DNA from: Paroedura picta
Lineage: Eukaryota > Chordata > Lepidosauria > Squamata > Gekkonidae
Length of the DNA stretch: 64,000 nt
Direction: 5' to 3'
Assembly (NCBI RefSeq): GCF_049243985.1
Contig: NC_135369.1
Location: 21,540,533 to 21,604,532, forward strand
Shown here: positions 18,901 to 29,605 of the stretch, piece by piece
How the letters are laid out: every line of letters begins with the position of its first letter
How positions within the stretch are numbered: position 1 is the stretch's first letter
Translations under genes and position numbers: made by a program
The notes under the pieces: generated by a model
What the model saw: the letters and a program-made list of their open reading frames with translations, nothing else
What the model was told of the DNA's origin: nothing
The model's database searches: none

Positions 18901-21900
18901 CTGGGAAAGAGGGGCCGCAGGTGGGCATGTACCCAGCTCTGCTTCCCAACCATATTCTGCACGATCGCAGCCCGATGAAGGTTTCAGGGGTTTCTCAATA
19001 GTAAAAAAGTTGAGAAAGGCTGATATAAGATATAGATTCCCTTGTGGGGTTCCGCAGGGCCCTGTTCTCTCCCCCCACGCTTTTTAACATCGTTATGCAC
19101 CCTCTGGCACAGCTGGTACAGAGCTTTGGGCTGGGTTGTCATCAATATGCTGATGACACCCAGCTCTATCTCCTCATGGACGCCGTCTGGACTCCCCCCC
19201 CCTTCCCAGAACCATTTGCCAGATGTTTGGAAGCTGTTGCTGGATGGTTACAGCAGAGTTGCCTGAAACTCAACGCCTCCAAGCTGGAGGTCCCATGGCT
19301 GGGTGGCAGGGGGTTGGGTCAGGAAGCGTGCTTACCCACCCTGGCTGGGACACAACTTACGACTGACCATGGCCAGGAACTTGGGAGTGACCATTGACGC
19401 CTCACTGATTTTAGAGGCGCAGGTCAAGAAGGTAGCCCGGCAGGCATTTCTCCATCTTCACCAGGCACGGGTACTAGCATCCTACCTATCCTCTGAACGC
19501 TTGGCCACAGTGATCCATGCAACAGTCACCTGCAGAAAAGATTTGTGTAACTCGCTGTACGCGGGCCTTCTCTTGGCCTTGATCTGGAAATTGCAGCTGG
19601 TGCAGAATGCAGCCGCTAGGGTCCTCACGGGGACATCTTCTGTTTTTGACTTTTAAGGCCCTCCGCGGTCTGGGTCCCACATATCTGAGGGACCGCCTTT
19701 TGCCCTATGCCCCCTGCAGGGCTTTACACTCTGCGGGCACTAATCTATTGGTCATTCTCGGCCCCAGGGAGGCATGCCTGGCCTGGCCCCTACCTGGTGG
19801 AATGTGCTCCCAGAGGAGCTTTCAACAGAGGCACCAGGTCTATAGTTGAGGCTGGAGTGGCGAGGGAGATATGATGGGTCCCCCACTATTAAGCAAGTAA
19901 GCATTCGCTATGTTATCTACGCTCCCTCCTCCCACTCCTGTACTAGATTTCTGGGGGGGGGGGGGGTTTAGTGGGTAGCAGACAACCATGGTTTTAAAAA
20001 GTTTTCAGGAGTCTCTATTGTACATGGATGCATGTCCAGAATTGTTTTAATGGGGCTTTTAATACAGACAGTTGTAACCCGCCATGGCCCAGTTTGGGAG
20101 TGGCAGGCAATAAGTCTAAATAATGAGTAAATAAATAAAATATCAACAGTGCCCTGAAAAACTACAATGGAAAAAATTCCAATGCCATCTATGTGCTAAA
20201 CATTCATAAGCTCTACATAAACACTTAGCAGATTGCATTGGGATTGTAGTACTAGTCAAACAATGGAATGTAAAAATATATCCCTCCCTTCACTGGTAGA
20301 AAACTGGCACAAGGTGGGGAGGGGTCTTCGTCTTGACCAGCTACTTTTCGGGGTGCAGGGAAATTATTTGGTCCCATTCTAGCACATGATAGGCGCATCA
20401 CCCCCCTCACCTGAAGGGGCTCCGCCTCCTTGAGGCCTGACCACGCCTCCTCAACGCCCCCCCCCCCTTCTCCCCTCCAGGCGTCGATTGATACCTGGCA
20501 CGGCCTCCCGCTCCCGCTTTCCCAGCCAGGAGGCGCCGAGAGAGCAGCGGGCGTGGCCGAAGCTCCGGCTCCCGCCGCCTTCTGGCGCAGCTACACCTGT
20601 GCGTGGGCGGGGAAAGGGCCGCGACGGGCGGCTCGGGGAGCCAATCGGGAGCGGCCGCCTGCTCACCTGCGCGCTGCGCTCTCGCCTCGCTCATTTGTCC
20701 CAAGGAGACCGGGCGGGGTAGGCGATGGCAGAGGCTGCTGGGAGGCTGGCCGGATCCTGTGAGTTGGGAATGGGGCGGGCTTCGAAACAAGGGCGCGAGG
20801 GTGGCGGATTGAATAGAAGGGAGGGGCGAAGAGAACCAAATAGAAATGGTCAATGAAAGCAGGACGGAGGGCGTCAAAAAGTAGGGAGGAGATGGGTTGG
20901 GGGAGAAGAGCTAGGAAGCCCCTGTTGTCCCAGGCAGGAGGGGCGGAGGCCTGCAAAGGAGCTTCCCTGTGGACGGTGTGGGGTGGGATGGCCGGGTTCC
21001 CTCCCAGGCCAGGCTTTATTTTTTTGCTCTGACAATCTTCTTGGTTCAATGAAAGCCGACCAGATATTGGGCTTTTAACCTTCCAGAGCAAGTGCCGGAA
21101 AGTGGAGATGGCCGAAGGGTTGGCAGTAGCTGCCGGCTTGCCCTTCCAAGCAGGGTGAGAGAAGCTTTAGCTCTGACGCCGTACGTTAGAACTTGCGCAA
21201 TTGAATAGGTGAAGCTTCATCCTGGCCCCATGGGGGGTTGTGAAAGGTTTCCCAACATAATATCTGGGCTGCCGGCTGTTTGAAAGCCGTGGAAACAAGC
21301 TCAGGATTTTTAAACTTCAGGAGAACCGACAGCCTGTGTTGAGATGCAGCTGGGAAAAATGCAAATGGATGTCTGTTTTTTTCTCCCTGTCCTCAAGCAA
21401 AAGTGATTTCCTATGAGGAGGTGAAGAAGCTGGTGGCTGAAGGGGCGGCCCAGATTTTTGATGTCCGGTCGCCAGAAGAAGTAGCCAAGGGGAAAATTGC
21501 AAGTGCTGTCCATATTCCAGGTGAGAGCAGGGTGCTACAGTGCCTCTGTGCATGCATGCGGCTTGATGCAAAGTTGTGTTGAATTGCCAGGGGGAGAGAC
21601 CGGTTCTGCTAGGGGAAGGCCGAGCTGTACCTGAAGGGCTAGTTTCCTTAGCATTTTGGGAACCCACCCACCCTCCCTTTCCAAAGCTAATCTGTAAGTG
21701 AAATTCCCTTTTCCCTTACATTTTATTGAGCCTTCCGTGTCAAACTGGTTCCCTGGTATTTCTTCACCTTCAGAAAGATGCTGCCCAGAGAGAAGGGGGA
21801 AGCCAGCTGCCTCAGTGGTTTTGAAGAAGAGGAAAGGTTGGTTCTTATATGTCGCTTTTCTCTACCTGAAGTAGTCTCAAAGTGGCTTCAAATCTCCTTC

Positions 21901-22771
21901 ACTTTATTCTCCCCGAAACAGACACCCTGTGAGATAGAAGGTTTGGTTCTTATATGCCGCTTTTCTCTACCCAAAGGAGTCTCAAAGCAGCTTACAATCG
22001 ACTTCCCTTTCCTCTCCCCACAACAGACACCCTGTGAGGTGGGTGAGGTTGAGAGAGCCCTGATATTCCTGCTCGGTCAGAACAGCTTTATCAGTCCTAT
22101 GGTGAGCCCAAGGTCACCCAGCTGGCTGCATGTGGGGGAGCGCAGAATCAAACCGGGCTCGCCAGATTAGAAGTCCGCACTCCTAACCACGACACCAAGC
22201 TGACCTTTTGCTTGCTCAGGCCTCTCCCTCTTGCTGTAAACAGAAACAGGTTGACTTGCCTTTCTTTTTACAAGGAGGAGGAGGGTTTTAGTGGAACAAA
22301 TGAAAGGCACAGGGGCTCAGCTTGGGAGGGAGGCCTGACGCTTTCCAATCCTGACTCTTCTGTGCAGTGGCGGAGGTAGAGGAAGCTTTCAAAATGGACC
22401 TGGAAACTTTTAAAATGAAGTACGGGGTGAACAAGCCGCAGCCGGACGACGACAACTTGGTTTTCCACTGCCAGATAGGCAAAAGAGGGGCCCGAGCGAC
22501 AGAAATCGCCGTGACGCTGGGCTACGCCAAGTAAGTCTTCGTTTCCACTGTACTCCCACAAAGCCGGCTGGTAAACGGGGAATTCAGAGGGGTGTGCGGC
22601 AGGCATTGCTTCCTTTTTGAACTGGTTTCTGCTGCAGCTGAGTTAGCTCTTGTAATGTCCAAATTCTTCCTTCTGCCAGTATTTTGGCCTTACTTTTTCT
22701 TTTTTTGCCTCCCCAGAGCTCGCAACTATGCTGGCGGCTACAGGGAGTGGTCGGAGAAAGAAGGAAAGTGA
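15896..22771 (+). CDS. TSTD1: TSTD1, single-domain rhodanese (thiosulfate:glutathione sulfurtransferase type)
   Basis: Exons 2-4 (21398-21520, 22368-22530, 22717-22771) encode one rhodanese domain very like human TSTD1: ISYEEVKKLVAEG, FDVRSPEE, the active-site loop HCQIGKRGARA with the catalytic Cys, and a C-terminus with RNYAGGYREW. Known family role: transfer of sulfane sulfur, with glutathione as acceptor. Two candidate first exons exist, both phase 1. Exon 1a at 15896 gives 142 aa with a mitochondrial-type presequence. Exon 1b at 20725, in a copy of the F11R promoter, gives 124 aa and no presequence. Human TSTD1 is 115 aa. The gene sits upstream of F11R on the same strand, as in human 1q23.3. 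The stop is TGA at 22769. Confidence 0.9.
16378..16475 (-). mobile_element. CR1 LINE 3' fragment
   Basis: AGAATCATGGAGTTGGAAGG, then TCATCTAGTCCAACCCCCTG. Confidence 0.75.
16490..16762 (+). mobile_element. worn relative of the LTR-like unit at 18351
   Basis: Shares the closing segment CTGTGTTAATTACT and several inner blocks with 18351-18645, at low identity. Fossil. Confidence 0.35.
16828..17025 (+). mobile_element. tRNA-derived SINE, third family
   Basis: Opens with a tRNA-like GGCTCAGTGCTAAAGCAT and a worn B box (CAGTTCAGTCCCC), then a body with GGACCTTGGCCTGAGACCCT. Only one clear copy was seen. Confidence 0.55.
17026..17573. other. TSTD1 intron 1, G-rich segment ending in a hairpin
   Basis: Contains two similar TTCCTTCCCTTTGG blocks and a hairpin at 17541-17570 (AAAGCCCATTTT / AAAATGGGCTTT) abutting the BovB tail. 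Probably a worn transposon. Confidence 0.4.
17574..18350 (-). mobile_element. BovB (RTE) LINE, 5'-truncated, 3' part of ORF2 open
   Basis: The minus strand reads without a stop through the BovB reverse-transcriptase C-terminal region: KLNIKKTKIMASG, FIFLGSKITADGDCSKEIKR, YGCESWTIRKAE, KYFGHLMRRKDSLEKSLMLG. The 3' tail is an AAC repeat. About 250 codons are intact, so the insertion is fairly young. It is 5'-truncated, as is usual. Confidence 0.92.
18351..18645 (+). mobile_element. possible solo LTR fossil
   Basis: A 295-bp unit begins TGTTGG and ends CCAACA, with AATAAAGCTTTATT inside, as expected for an LTR. A worn relative lies at 16490-16760. No matching 5-bp flanks. The family is unknown; a link to Copia is only a guess. 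Confidence 0.4.
18745..19022. mobile_element. hAT-like element family 4 in duplication copy 1
   Basis: Ends AAAAAGTTGAGAAAGGCTG; body GTGATATGACCCTATGTGG. Confidence 0.6.
19029..20148 (+). mobile_element. L2-clade LINE, 5'-truncated, inside duplication copy 1
   Basis: Reads PTLFNIVMHPLAQLVQSFGL and the RT motif YADDTQLYLL, then the thumb region; the ORF end is worn; the tail is AAATAAATAAAA. It is absent from the matching place in copy 2. Confidence 0.82.
20395..20724 (+). promoter_or_regulatory. duplicate of the F11R promoter upstream of TSTD1 exon 1b
   Basis: This is a GC-rich promoter with a GC box (GGGCGGGG near 20605) and a CCAAT box at 20641, 84 nt before the ATG. Nearly the same elements in the same order precede F11R exon 1. 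Confidence 0.6.
20725..20758 (+). CDS. TSTD1: TSTD1 candidate exon 1b, from the duplicated F11R first exon
   Basis: ATG GCA GAG GCT GCT opens MAEAAGRLAGS plus one base; the donor is GTGAGT. Flanks, start and end match F11R exon 1 at 31214, but 39 nt are missing in frame, including the codons of the hydrophobic signal core. The phase fits both TSTD1 exon 2 and F11R exon 2. Confidence 0.55.
21398..21520 (+). CDS. TSTD1: TSTD1 exon 2
   Basis: The acceptor is a T/C tract ending CCTCAAG and the donor GTGAGA. It encodes KVISYEEVKKLVAEGAAQ and IFDVRSPEEVAKG up to HIP, the first half of the rhodanese fold, including the Asp-Val-Arg strand. Confidence 0.92.
21822..22206 (-). mobile_element. tRNA-SINE family A, partial plus full copy in TSTD1 intron 2
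   Basis: A tail fragment (21822-21930) abuts a full copy (about 21937-22206) in the same orientation. Confidence 0.75.
22368..22530 (+). CDS. TSTD1: TSTD1 exon 3, catalytic loop
   Basis: The acceptor is CTTCTGTGCAG and the donor GTAAGT. It encodes VAEVEEAFKMDLETFKMKY, then LVFHCQIGKRGARATEIA. Cys-Gln-Ile-Gly-Lys-Arg is the rhodanese active-site loop, with the Cys that carries the persulfide. Confidence 0.95.
22717..22771 (+). CDS. TSTD1: TSTD1 exon 4 with stop
   Basis: The acceptor is GCCTCCCCAG. It encodes ARNYAGGYREWSEKEGK and TGA, and the human protein ends almost the same way (RNYAGAYREWLEKES). No clear AATAAA was found in the next kilobase. Confidence 0.93.
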
Positions 22772-25083
22772 GGTGTGAAGGGATCCAGGCCCCTCTTACT
22801 TTGGACTCCAGTCTCCCGGAAAGTTGGAGGCTTCCCTTGGAAAGAAGATTCATCTGCTGCTCTCCCCGTTCTCTCTTGCCAAAATGGAACAGCAAAGATT
22901 TTGCCAGGCCCCTTGAGTGAATCGTAGCGCCTCCTTGGAGCTAGAGATGGCCAGAGTTGGTTCTATACTTCCCACCTGCCCTCCCCCTCCCTGAAATTAT
23001 GCTTGTGAGTGCATTGGCCAAGAGTCGCGTATATTCTGTAGGGGCTCCATTTGCTATGGCATACCCCCTAGAGGGTGGGCCACCATATTAAGGCACTGTG
23101 GACTGTGAAATCCTTCTAGTAGATCCGCACACTTTAAAGACCGTAAGATGAGATTCAGTGTTATAATTACGTCTCCACTCTAGCTTGACGTTGTTTATTT
23201 TAAACATGCTGATATTCCCCTTCTTGAATTTCTGTACTGTTCAAGTGGGGTCCTGCAAGAATCACGGGGGAATTCTCTCCAGGTCCACCCACCCGCTGCT
23301 TCACCTGAGCCCTGGCTGCAGATCAGCATCCCCCCCTCTGCTGCCCAGATGGTAAAGCTGGTGTCGGGCAGGAAGGTGGGCAGTGCTGCCATAGCAAAGC
23401 TGGAGAGCTGCACCAGCTTTGGCCAGGGCCGCCGGTTCCAGGGCAGCTCGTAGCTTCTGCCACCAGGCCCAGCCTGTGCTCTCCCCCTGCAGCTCCCTGA
23501 ACTTGCACCTGTAGCAGCACTGTGCTGGTAGAGGGAATATAAACTAAATTATAGAGAGGGCAGACAGCAGTAATGTGGGGGTAGAACTGGGGGTTCATTG
23601 CCCCCTAATGAAGAAGAGTTGGGCTTTATACTCTCTTCCCTGCCCAAAGGAGTCTCAAAGCAACTATTGGTCACCTTCCCTTCCTCTCCCCACAACAAAC
23701 ACCCTGTGAGGGAAGTGAGGCCAAGAGAGCTCTGACGGGACTGTACTGTTAGAACAGCTCTATCGGTGCTATGATAAACGGCTGGGGCTGTGCGTGGAGG
23801 AGGAGGGGGAGGAATCTACTGGGCCCACCAGATTATAAGCTGCCGCTGTTAACCACCACACCACACTGACAGTGAGAAGGTCAGCGGCTATGGCGCTGAG
23901 CTTTTATGGGCTCGTGGGAGCCTGTTGTGGTTGCTGAAGCTCCCAGCCCGGAAGCTCCCAACCTCATTCCTTCAGTAGTGGCAGCCTGGGCTGTGTGCAT
24001 CCTGGCACTTTTTCCTCTTGCTGGGTAGTTGGCAGCATCCCTCAGCCACCCGGCTCCTTCAGGGTCCTCCGAATGGCCATGGGAGGGGCAGTGGAGGCTC
24101 TCTCCACATCCCAGCCTGCCCACTTCCATGCCAGCTGAGATGAGAGGAACAGCGTCTCCCTCCGTGCTCAGCATCTCATACAGAGGGGCTTTTGTCTGTA
24201 CCTCTCTTCTGTTTGGGGGAATTTAATCCCTCCTCCATTATTTTTTTAATGTGTCAGATTATTCGGCCGTTCTGAGGGGGTACATTCCCCCATGCTTGGG
24301 GAAAAGTTTGCTTCGAGTCGAAGTGGCCCCAAGGGATAGATTTAGGTATTTGCAGATTGGAGCACATGTCACTATTGGAATAGAAGTTGTTGCTTACGGA
24401 CAGGTGAGAAGCATATTTTGAAGGTTAAAACAGGAAGGGTGAGTAGGAGCCTCTATGATCCGTGCATCCCTCTGTCGACTTGGCAAGCGAATGGCTTTCC
24501 CTCCCACCAACTGCTACCGGAGAGCTTCTTGAATCAGAAATAGTAGGAGGATTGGACCTTCTCCATTCACAGTCTACTCCACTGCTGAGTTGTAGGCCTA
24601 CCAGGAGCTGCGGTCTACTCTCCATTGGTACACGCAGACCACAAGGGGTTTTGTTTTGCCATCAGTGGCTTTTCAGCTTCTCACGCAGGGAAAGGTCTTT
24701 CTCAGCACCTGCTGTCTTGACAGCCTTTATCTGGAGATGCCGGGGATTGGACCGCGTGTGTTGCATACTGACCATCTGCAGTTCCCAACCTCTACAGCTG
24801 AGAAAGAATAAGTGAGCAAAGGAAGAGCAACTGAAGCTTGTCCAAGCCACGTCAGGGTTGATGAGGGGGAAGGGAGGAGAAGGTGAAGTGTAGCTGCAAG
24901 AATGGAACAGACTTGGAGGAGGGTGAAATTGAGGAAGGGGTATCTGAAAGCCATTTCCTGGGCGGGGAGGGTTGACCAAAAGTGACATCTCAAGAGTGGT
25001 GGGTCTTCAGATGTTGGTTGGGGTGCTAGCCCCTAGCCTGATATCGAGATGGGTTTGAAACAGGGAGGGACGGCATCTTATGA
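22772..25083. other. TSTD1 3' UTR and downstream DNA
   Basis: Single-copy apart from one SINE (23609-23873). No clear poly(A) signal and no further exon seen. Confidence 0.5.
23609..23873 (-). mobile_element. tRNA-SINE family A, diverged
   Basis: Full length by layout, with decayed A and B boxes; it lies just downstream of TSTD1. Confidence 0.68.
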
Positions 25084-25262
25084 CATACACCCCAAGGTGT
25101 TTCTGGAATAGGCTGCCTAAGGAGGTGAGCTCCCCCTTCAAGCAAAGGTTGGATACACACTTTTCTTGGATGCTTTAGGATGCTTAGGGCTGATCCTGCA
25201 TTGAGCAGGGGGGTTGGACTAGATGGCCTGTATGGCCCCTTCCAACTCTGTGATTCTGTGTT
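25084..25262 (+). mobile_element. CR1 LINE 3' fragment
   Basis: ATAGGCTGCCTAAGGAGGTG through GGTTGGACTAGATGGCC to the TGTGATTCTGTG end. Confidence 0.75.
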
Positions 25263-25620
25263 TGGAGGGAAGTCATACAACTGAAACAATACAGTACATA
25301 CATTGCAGACGTGGGGGAAATTTGCAACTGTGAATGTGTTTATATTTAGCTGTAGATGCAGAATTGATGGTTATGGGGGAGGGCTGCCAAATGTTAGACC
25401 TTGGAGTGTTTTGTCAGATTCCATACACCTTACAGCTCTTCATGGATTCTAAATTTAAAAACCGCACCATAATGGCTGTTATGACTTTGAATTATAGGTG
25501 CCGTTTTGGGTGAGGAAACTGATCCTTTGTAAACACTTCTTGGGAAAGGGACTTTGGATTATGGTAGTGGTGCAACAGAAACAATTTCTCTACTTAAACC
25601 ACTTCAGGAATCCCCGAGAG

Positions 25621-25756
25621 CAGGGGTAGTCAAACTGCGGCCCTCCAGATGTCCATGGACTACAATTCCCAGAAGCCCCTGCCAGCATTCGCTGGCAGGG
25701 GCTTCTGGGAATTGTAGTCCATGGACATCTGGAGGGCCGCAGTTTGACTACCCCTG
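25621..25756. mobile_element. hAT MITE family 1
   Basis: Near-perfect palindrome; flanks CCCGAGAG and CCCAAGAG. Confidence 0.88.
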
Positions 25757-26666
25757 CCCAAGAGAAATGACTGCTCTTTCACCTGAGCTGGATTCTACCA
25801 CCTGTTTTCAAAGCAAGTTCCAACCAACATTGACCACTAGAGGTCAGCACACCCTCACGGTGCCATCTGACATACAAAAACTATTGTTTGTTTGGTGAGA
25901 GGTGTTGGGAATAAAAGGTTTTTTACATTAAACATCTGTTAATGAGCCATAGCATACATTTCACAGTATACTTGAAGGGAAGTAGGGGAGATGACATCAT
26001 GTGAACTTCAAGGCCCCACTCGGGGACCAACCGGAAAAGAAGTCTTGGGGCTACAGTGACTCAATCAGTGAAACTGTCAGCTCTGTGTGAGTCAACAGCA
26101 GTGGGGAAAGGTCTAATTTCATGCTAGGGATTGGTAGGAAGTAGGAACTAGTCTGAAAATGAATCAGCCAATGTCATACTGCTGTTGTACAGATTTACGG
26201 CATTTTTGCCATTTGGAATACAGCGTACAAAATTCTGGTCACCGTTCCCAAAAAGAAGTGGTGGAAGGCTATTATTTCAAGCAGTGTTTGCGTTTTTTTT
26301 AAAGGTATCTGGGTACTTATGGCTGGGAAACACAATGCTGGGATAAGTAGACTTTTCTAAGAGCTTAGAAGGCATCACTTCTGTGCTGTGAAACCAAACA
26401 GGTGAGATGATTCAATTAACATAAGAATAGCCTTGCTGGTTCTCCAACATCCTGTCTTGTACAATGACCAACCAGTTCCTTTGGAGGTGCAATAACAGAA
26501 CAACTGCCTATTGTTCGGAGCAAAAAAAAAATCCTCTTGGCCTTTTACCAGATGGGAGGCTTCTCAAACCAATGAGATGTGCCTTGCTGGGTCAGACCGC
26601 CATCTAGTCCAGGGTCCTGTAATATAGTGGCCAATGTGGACATCTACAATTTAATCCCTTGTGAAT
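25757..26666. other. intergenic, no gene seen
   Basis: AT-rich single-copy sequence plus worn repeat pieces around 26420-26640 (CCTTGCTGGTTCTCC and GCCTTGCTGGGTCAGACC). Confidence 0.5.
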
Positions 26667-26933
26667 AAGAAGAGTTGGTTTTTACACCCCACTTTTTACT
26701 ACCCAAACGAGTCTTAAAGTGGCTTGCATTTGCCTTCCCTTCCTCTTCCCCACAACAAACTCACTGTGAGGTGGGTGAGGCTGAGAGATTTCTGACAGGC
26801 CTGCTCTGTGAGAACTGCTCTAACAGGACTGTGATGAGCCCAAGGTCACCCAGCTGGCTGCATGTGGAGGAACGGGGAATCGAATTCAGCTTACCAGATG
26901 AGAAGTTGCTGCTCTTACCCACTGCACCAAGCT
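26667..26933 (-). mobile_element. tRNA-SINE family A, diverged
   Basis: Body and head are recognisable (GGTCACCCAGCTGGCTGCAT). Confidence 0.7.
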
Positions 26934-27775
26934 TAAGAACTGTTTCCTTTGGTCCCTTCAAACTTATTGCATGCCCCAAGTTCTAGCAAGGTGTATGTGT
27001 GTGAGTTCTCTCTAATTTCTCCACTCAATGCATAATTGTATAATGCTTTATCATACCTCCCCTCCTCAGGCATCCTTTTTTCTAAAGTGAGATGCTCCAA
27101 AATCTATTGCTGGGCTCACTGAGAAGTTGCTCCAACCCCTTAAGCCTCCCTGTTGCCTTCTGCATTTAATCCCGGCGGAAACATTTTTATGTAATGCTGC
27201 AAACACATATTAGAAGCACTGTGCCTTAATCAAGTTACTGGACTATTAATATCAATGAGGCATATGTTGAAGGACGCCTGGTTATGGGGGTGGAGAAAGG
27301 AACAGAGTTTATGGGAGATGAGTTGCACGGTCAGGGATACAAAGATGACATCCGGGAAATATTAAACACCTTGACCTGCGCAACAATCAAAAGCAATCTG
27401 TGTAGGCTGCTTAGATAAATTGCCAACTCGAGACGGTATGGCTGCAACCCGAGGCATGTTTAACCAGGGAGGAAGTCCTTTTGCATGCTGTATGATTTGT
27501 TTCTGAGTAGGACTGTTTAGGATTGTTCCTTCAGGGAGCACTCCTAAGCAGACACTTCTGCTCAGAATATTCCTCAGGTCTGTTCAACAGGGCTTGCACT
27601 CGGTGTCCTTAGGGTTGTGTTGTAAATCCAGCATGTCCCAGTGGGCCTTCTTATGATGTGTGGTGATGGTTCTAACTGTCTCCCATCCCTGAAATTGTGC
27701 TGCCCCGGAACCATATGGAAACACCTTATATGGTGCAAAAGGAGTGGTTTCAGGAACAACCCAAACCCCGTAGTA
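26934..27775. other. intergenic, no gene seen
   Basis: No repeat or coding signal recognised. Confidence 0.5.
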
Positions 27776-28051
27776 GAAGAAGAAGAAGAGTTGGTTCTTA
27801 TATGTCACTTTTCCCTACCCGAAGGAGGCTCAAAGCAGCTTACAGTCGCCTTCCCATTCCTCTCCCCACAACAGGCACCTTGTGGGGTGGGTGAAGCTGA
27901 GAGAGTGCTGATATCACTGCCTGGTCAGAACAGTTTTATCAGTGCCGTGGCGAGCCCAAGGTCACCCAGCTGGCTGCATGTGGTGGGGTGTGGAATCGAA
28001 CCTGGCATGCCAGATTAGAAGTCTGCACTCCTAACCACTACACCAAACTGG
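27776..28051 (-). mobile_element. tRNA-SINE family A
   Basis: Full copy with a GAAGAAGAA tail and a good head; 12 bp from the next Sauria-type SINE. Confidence 0.78.
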
Positions 28052-28062
28052 TAATAATCAGT

Positions 28063-28346
28063 GTAAAGGTAAAAGTATCCCCTGTGCAAGCACCGAGTCA
28101 TGTCTGACCCTTGGGGTGACGCCCTCTAGCGTTTTCATGGCAGACTCAATACGGGGTGGTTTGCCAGTGCCTTCCCCAGTCATTACCGTTTACCCCCCAG
28201 CAAGCTGGGTACTCATTTTACCGACCTCGGAAGGATGGAAAGCTGAGTCAACCTTGAGCCAGCTGCTGGGATCGAACTCCCAACCTCATGGGCAGAGCTT
28301 TCAGACTGCATGTCTGCTGCCTTATCACTCTGCGCCACAAGAGGCT
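28063..28346 (-). mobile_element. Sauria-type SINE
   Basis: Nearly full copy in TSTD1-F11R intergenic DNA; head at the high end (GCGCCACAAGAGGCTC). Confidence 0.76.
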
Positions 28347-28520
28347 CTAGTAATCAGCATATTAATAGCCTAATTTTGCCATCTGGGCCTCCTGCGGGAC
28401 TGGAGGCTTCTCCAAATGATTGAATCCCTCCTGGTGAATTCTCGAATGGGAATGCACACATGCTGCATCAGGAACTTAACAGGTCATGTGCTTAAAGTAC
28501 AGGTTGCTAGATTCTAGGTA

Positions 28521-28646
28521 CAGGGGTAGTCCAACTGCGGCCCTCCAAATGTCCATGGACTACAGTTCCCATGAGCCCCTGCCCGCATTTGCTCATGGGA
28601 ACTGTAGTCCATGGACATCTGGAGGGCCGCAGTTTGACTACTCCTG
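28521..28646. mobile_element. hAT MITE family 1
   Basis: Palindrome with both ends; target duplication unclear. Confidence 0.8.
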
Positions 28647-28849
28647 TTCTAGGACATCAGGTTTAATTTTGCTGCAAAGAATGAAATGTGCAAAGAATGA
28701 AAACATGAATTGCCAAAAAAAGACACCAATATTATCTGTCCCCCCCCCAAAAAAAAACCTGTGTGTGGACATTCCGTTCAAGATGCTGACTTCCAACAAT
28801 AAGAAGTAGCTTCCCAGGACGCAGGGAGGGCCAATAGTCAACCTGTCCT

Positions 28850-29195
28850 CAAACATCTGCATCAGCTACCAGTTGAATTCCGGATCTAGGTCTTAAACCT
28901 TCCAGGACGTACGTGGTCTGGGCCTTGCATATCTGAGGGACCTCCTCTCCCATTATGCCCCCTGAACACTATGATCTTCGAATGCTAATACGTTGTTGGT
29001 CTTTGGCAGTTGTTGTTCCCATGAGCCCTGGACCTGTGCTGCATTGCCTCCAGCTAGCTGAAGTGTCTCTGGCTTTGACCAGGGCCTTCTCAGCCCTGGC
29101 CCCAACCTGATGGAATATGCTGCCAGTGGAAACCTGGACATTGACAGAACTACCAAAGTCCTGCAGGACCTGCAAAATGGCACTATTCCCCCGGG
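28850..29195 (+). mobile_element. L2-clade LINE 3' ORF fragment
   Basis: Carries the GGCCTTCTCAGCCCTGGCCC and WNELP-like region, worn. Confidence 0.6.
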
Positions 29196-29605
29196 CCTAT
29201 AGAATCAAAGCTGGAAGGGACCACCAGGGTCATCTAGTCCAGTGCACAATGCAGGAACTCACAACTACCTGCCCACCCACAGTGACCCCAATTTCATGCC
29301 CTAGTGACCCCCCCCCAAAAAAAAAAAGAAAAAAGAAATCTCCAGAATTCAGCCTGGCCTGGAGGGAATTCACCTACCATGCCACAGTGGTCATTAGCAA
29401 TTCCCTGAGTATGCATAGAAGGACCATAAGAAACAAACTCTGGTATATCCCTTCCTGACTCAGAGTCTGCCTAAGTTCTTAAAAATCAACATTTCTGTCA
29501 GATGACTCTCTAGCCTCTGCTTAAAAACTTCCAAAGAAGGATAACCCACCACCTGCCAAGGAAGCCTGTTCCACTGAGGAACTGCCCTAATTGCCAGGAA
29601 CTGAC
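29196..29605 (-). mobile_element. CR1 LINE 3' end, interrupted
   Basis: The terminal part (29196-29290) and ORF end (29475-29605) are separated by low-complexity and unrelated sequence. Confidence 0.6.

Larger units (their letters stand above)
18740..21166 (+). repeat. duplication copy 1 (promoter plus exon 1 unit, in TSTD1 intron 1)
   Basis: It matches 30374-31650 over a hAT-like element, about 560 bp of promoter, the first exon and about 380 bp of intron. An L2 LINE (19029-20148) interrupts this copy only. Divergence looks moderate, with many small indels, so the event is not recent. Confidence 0.85.
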
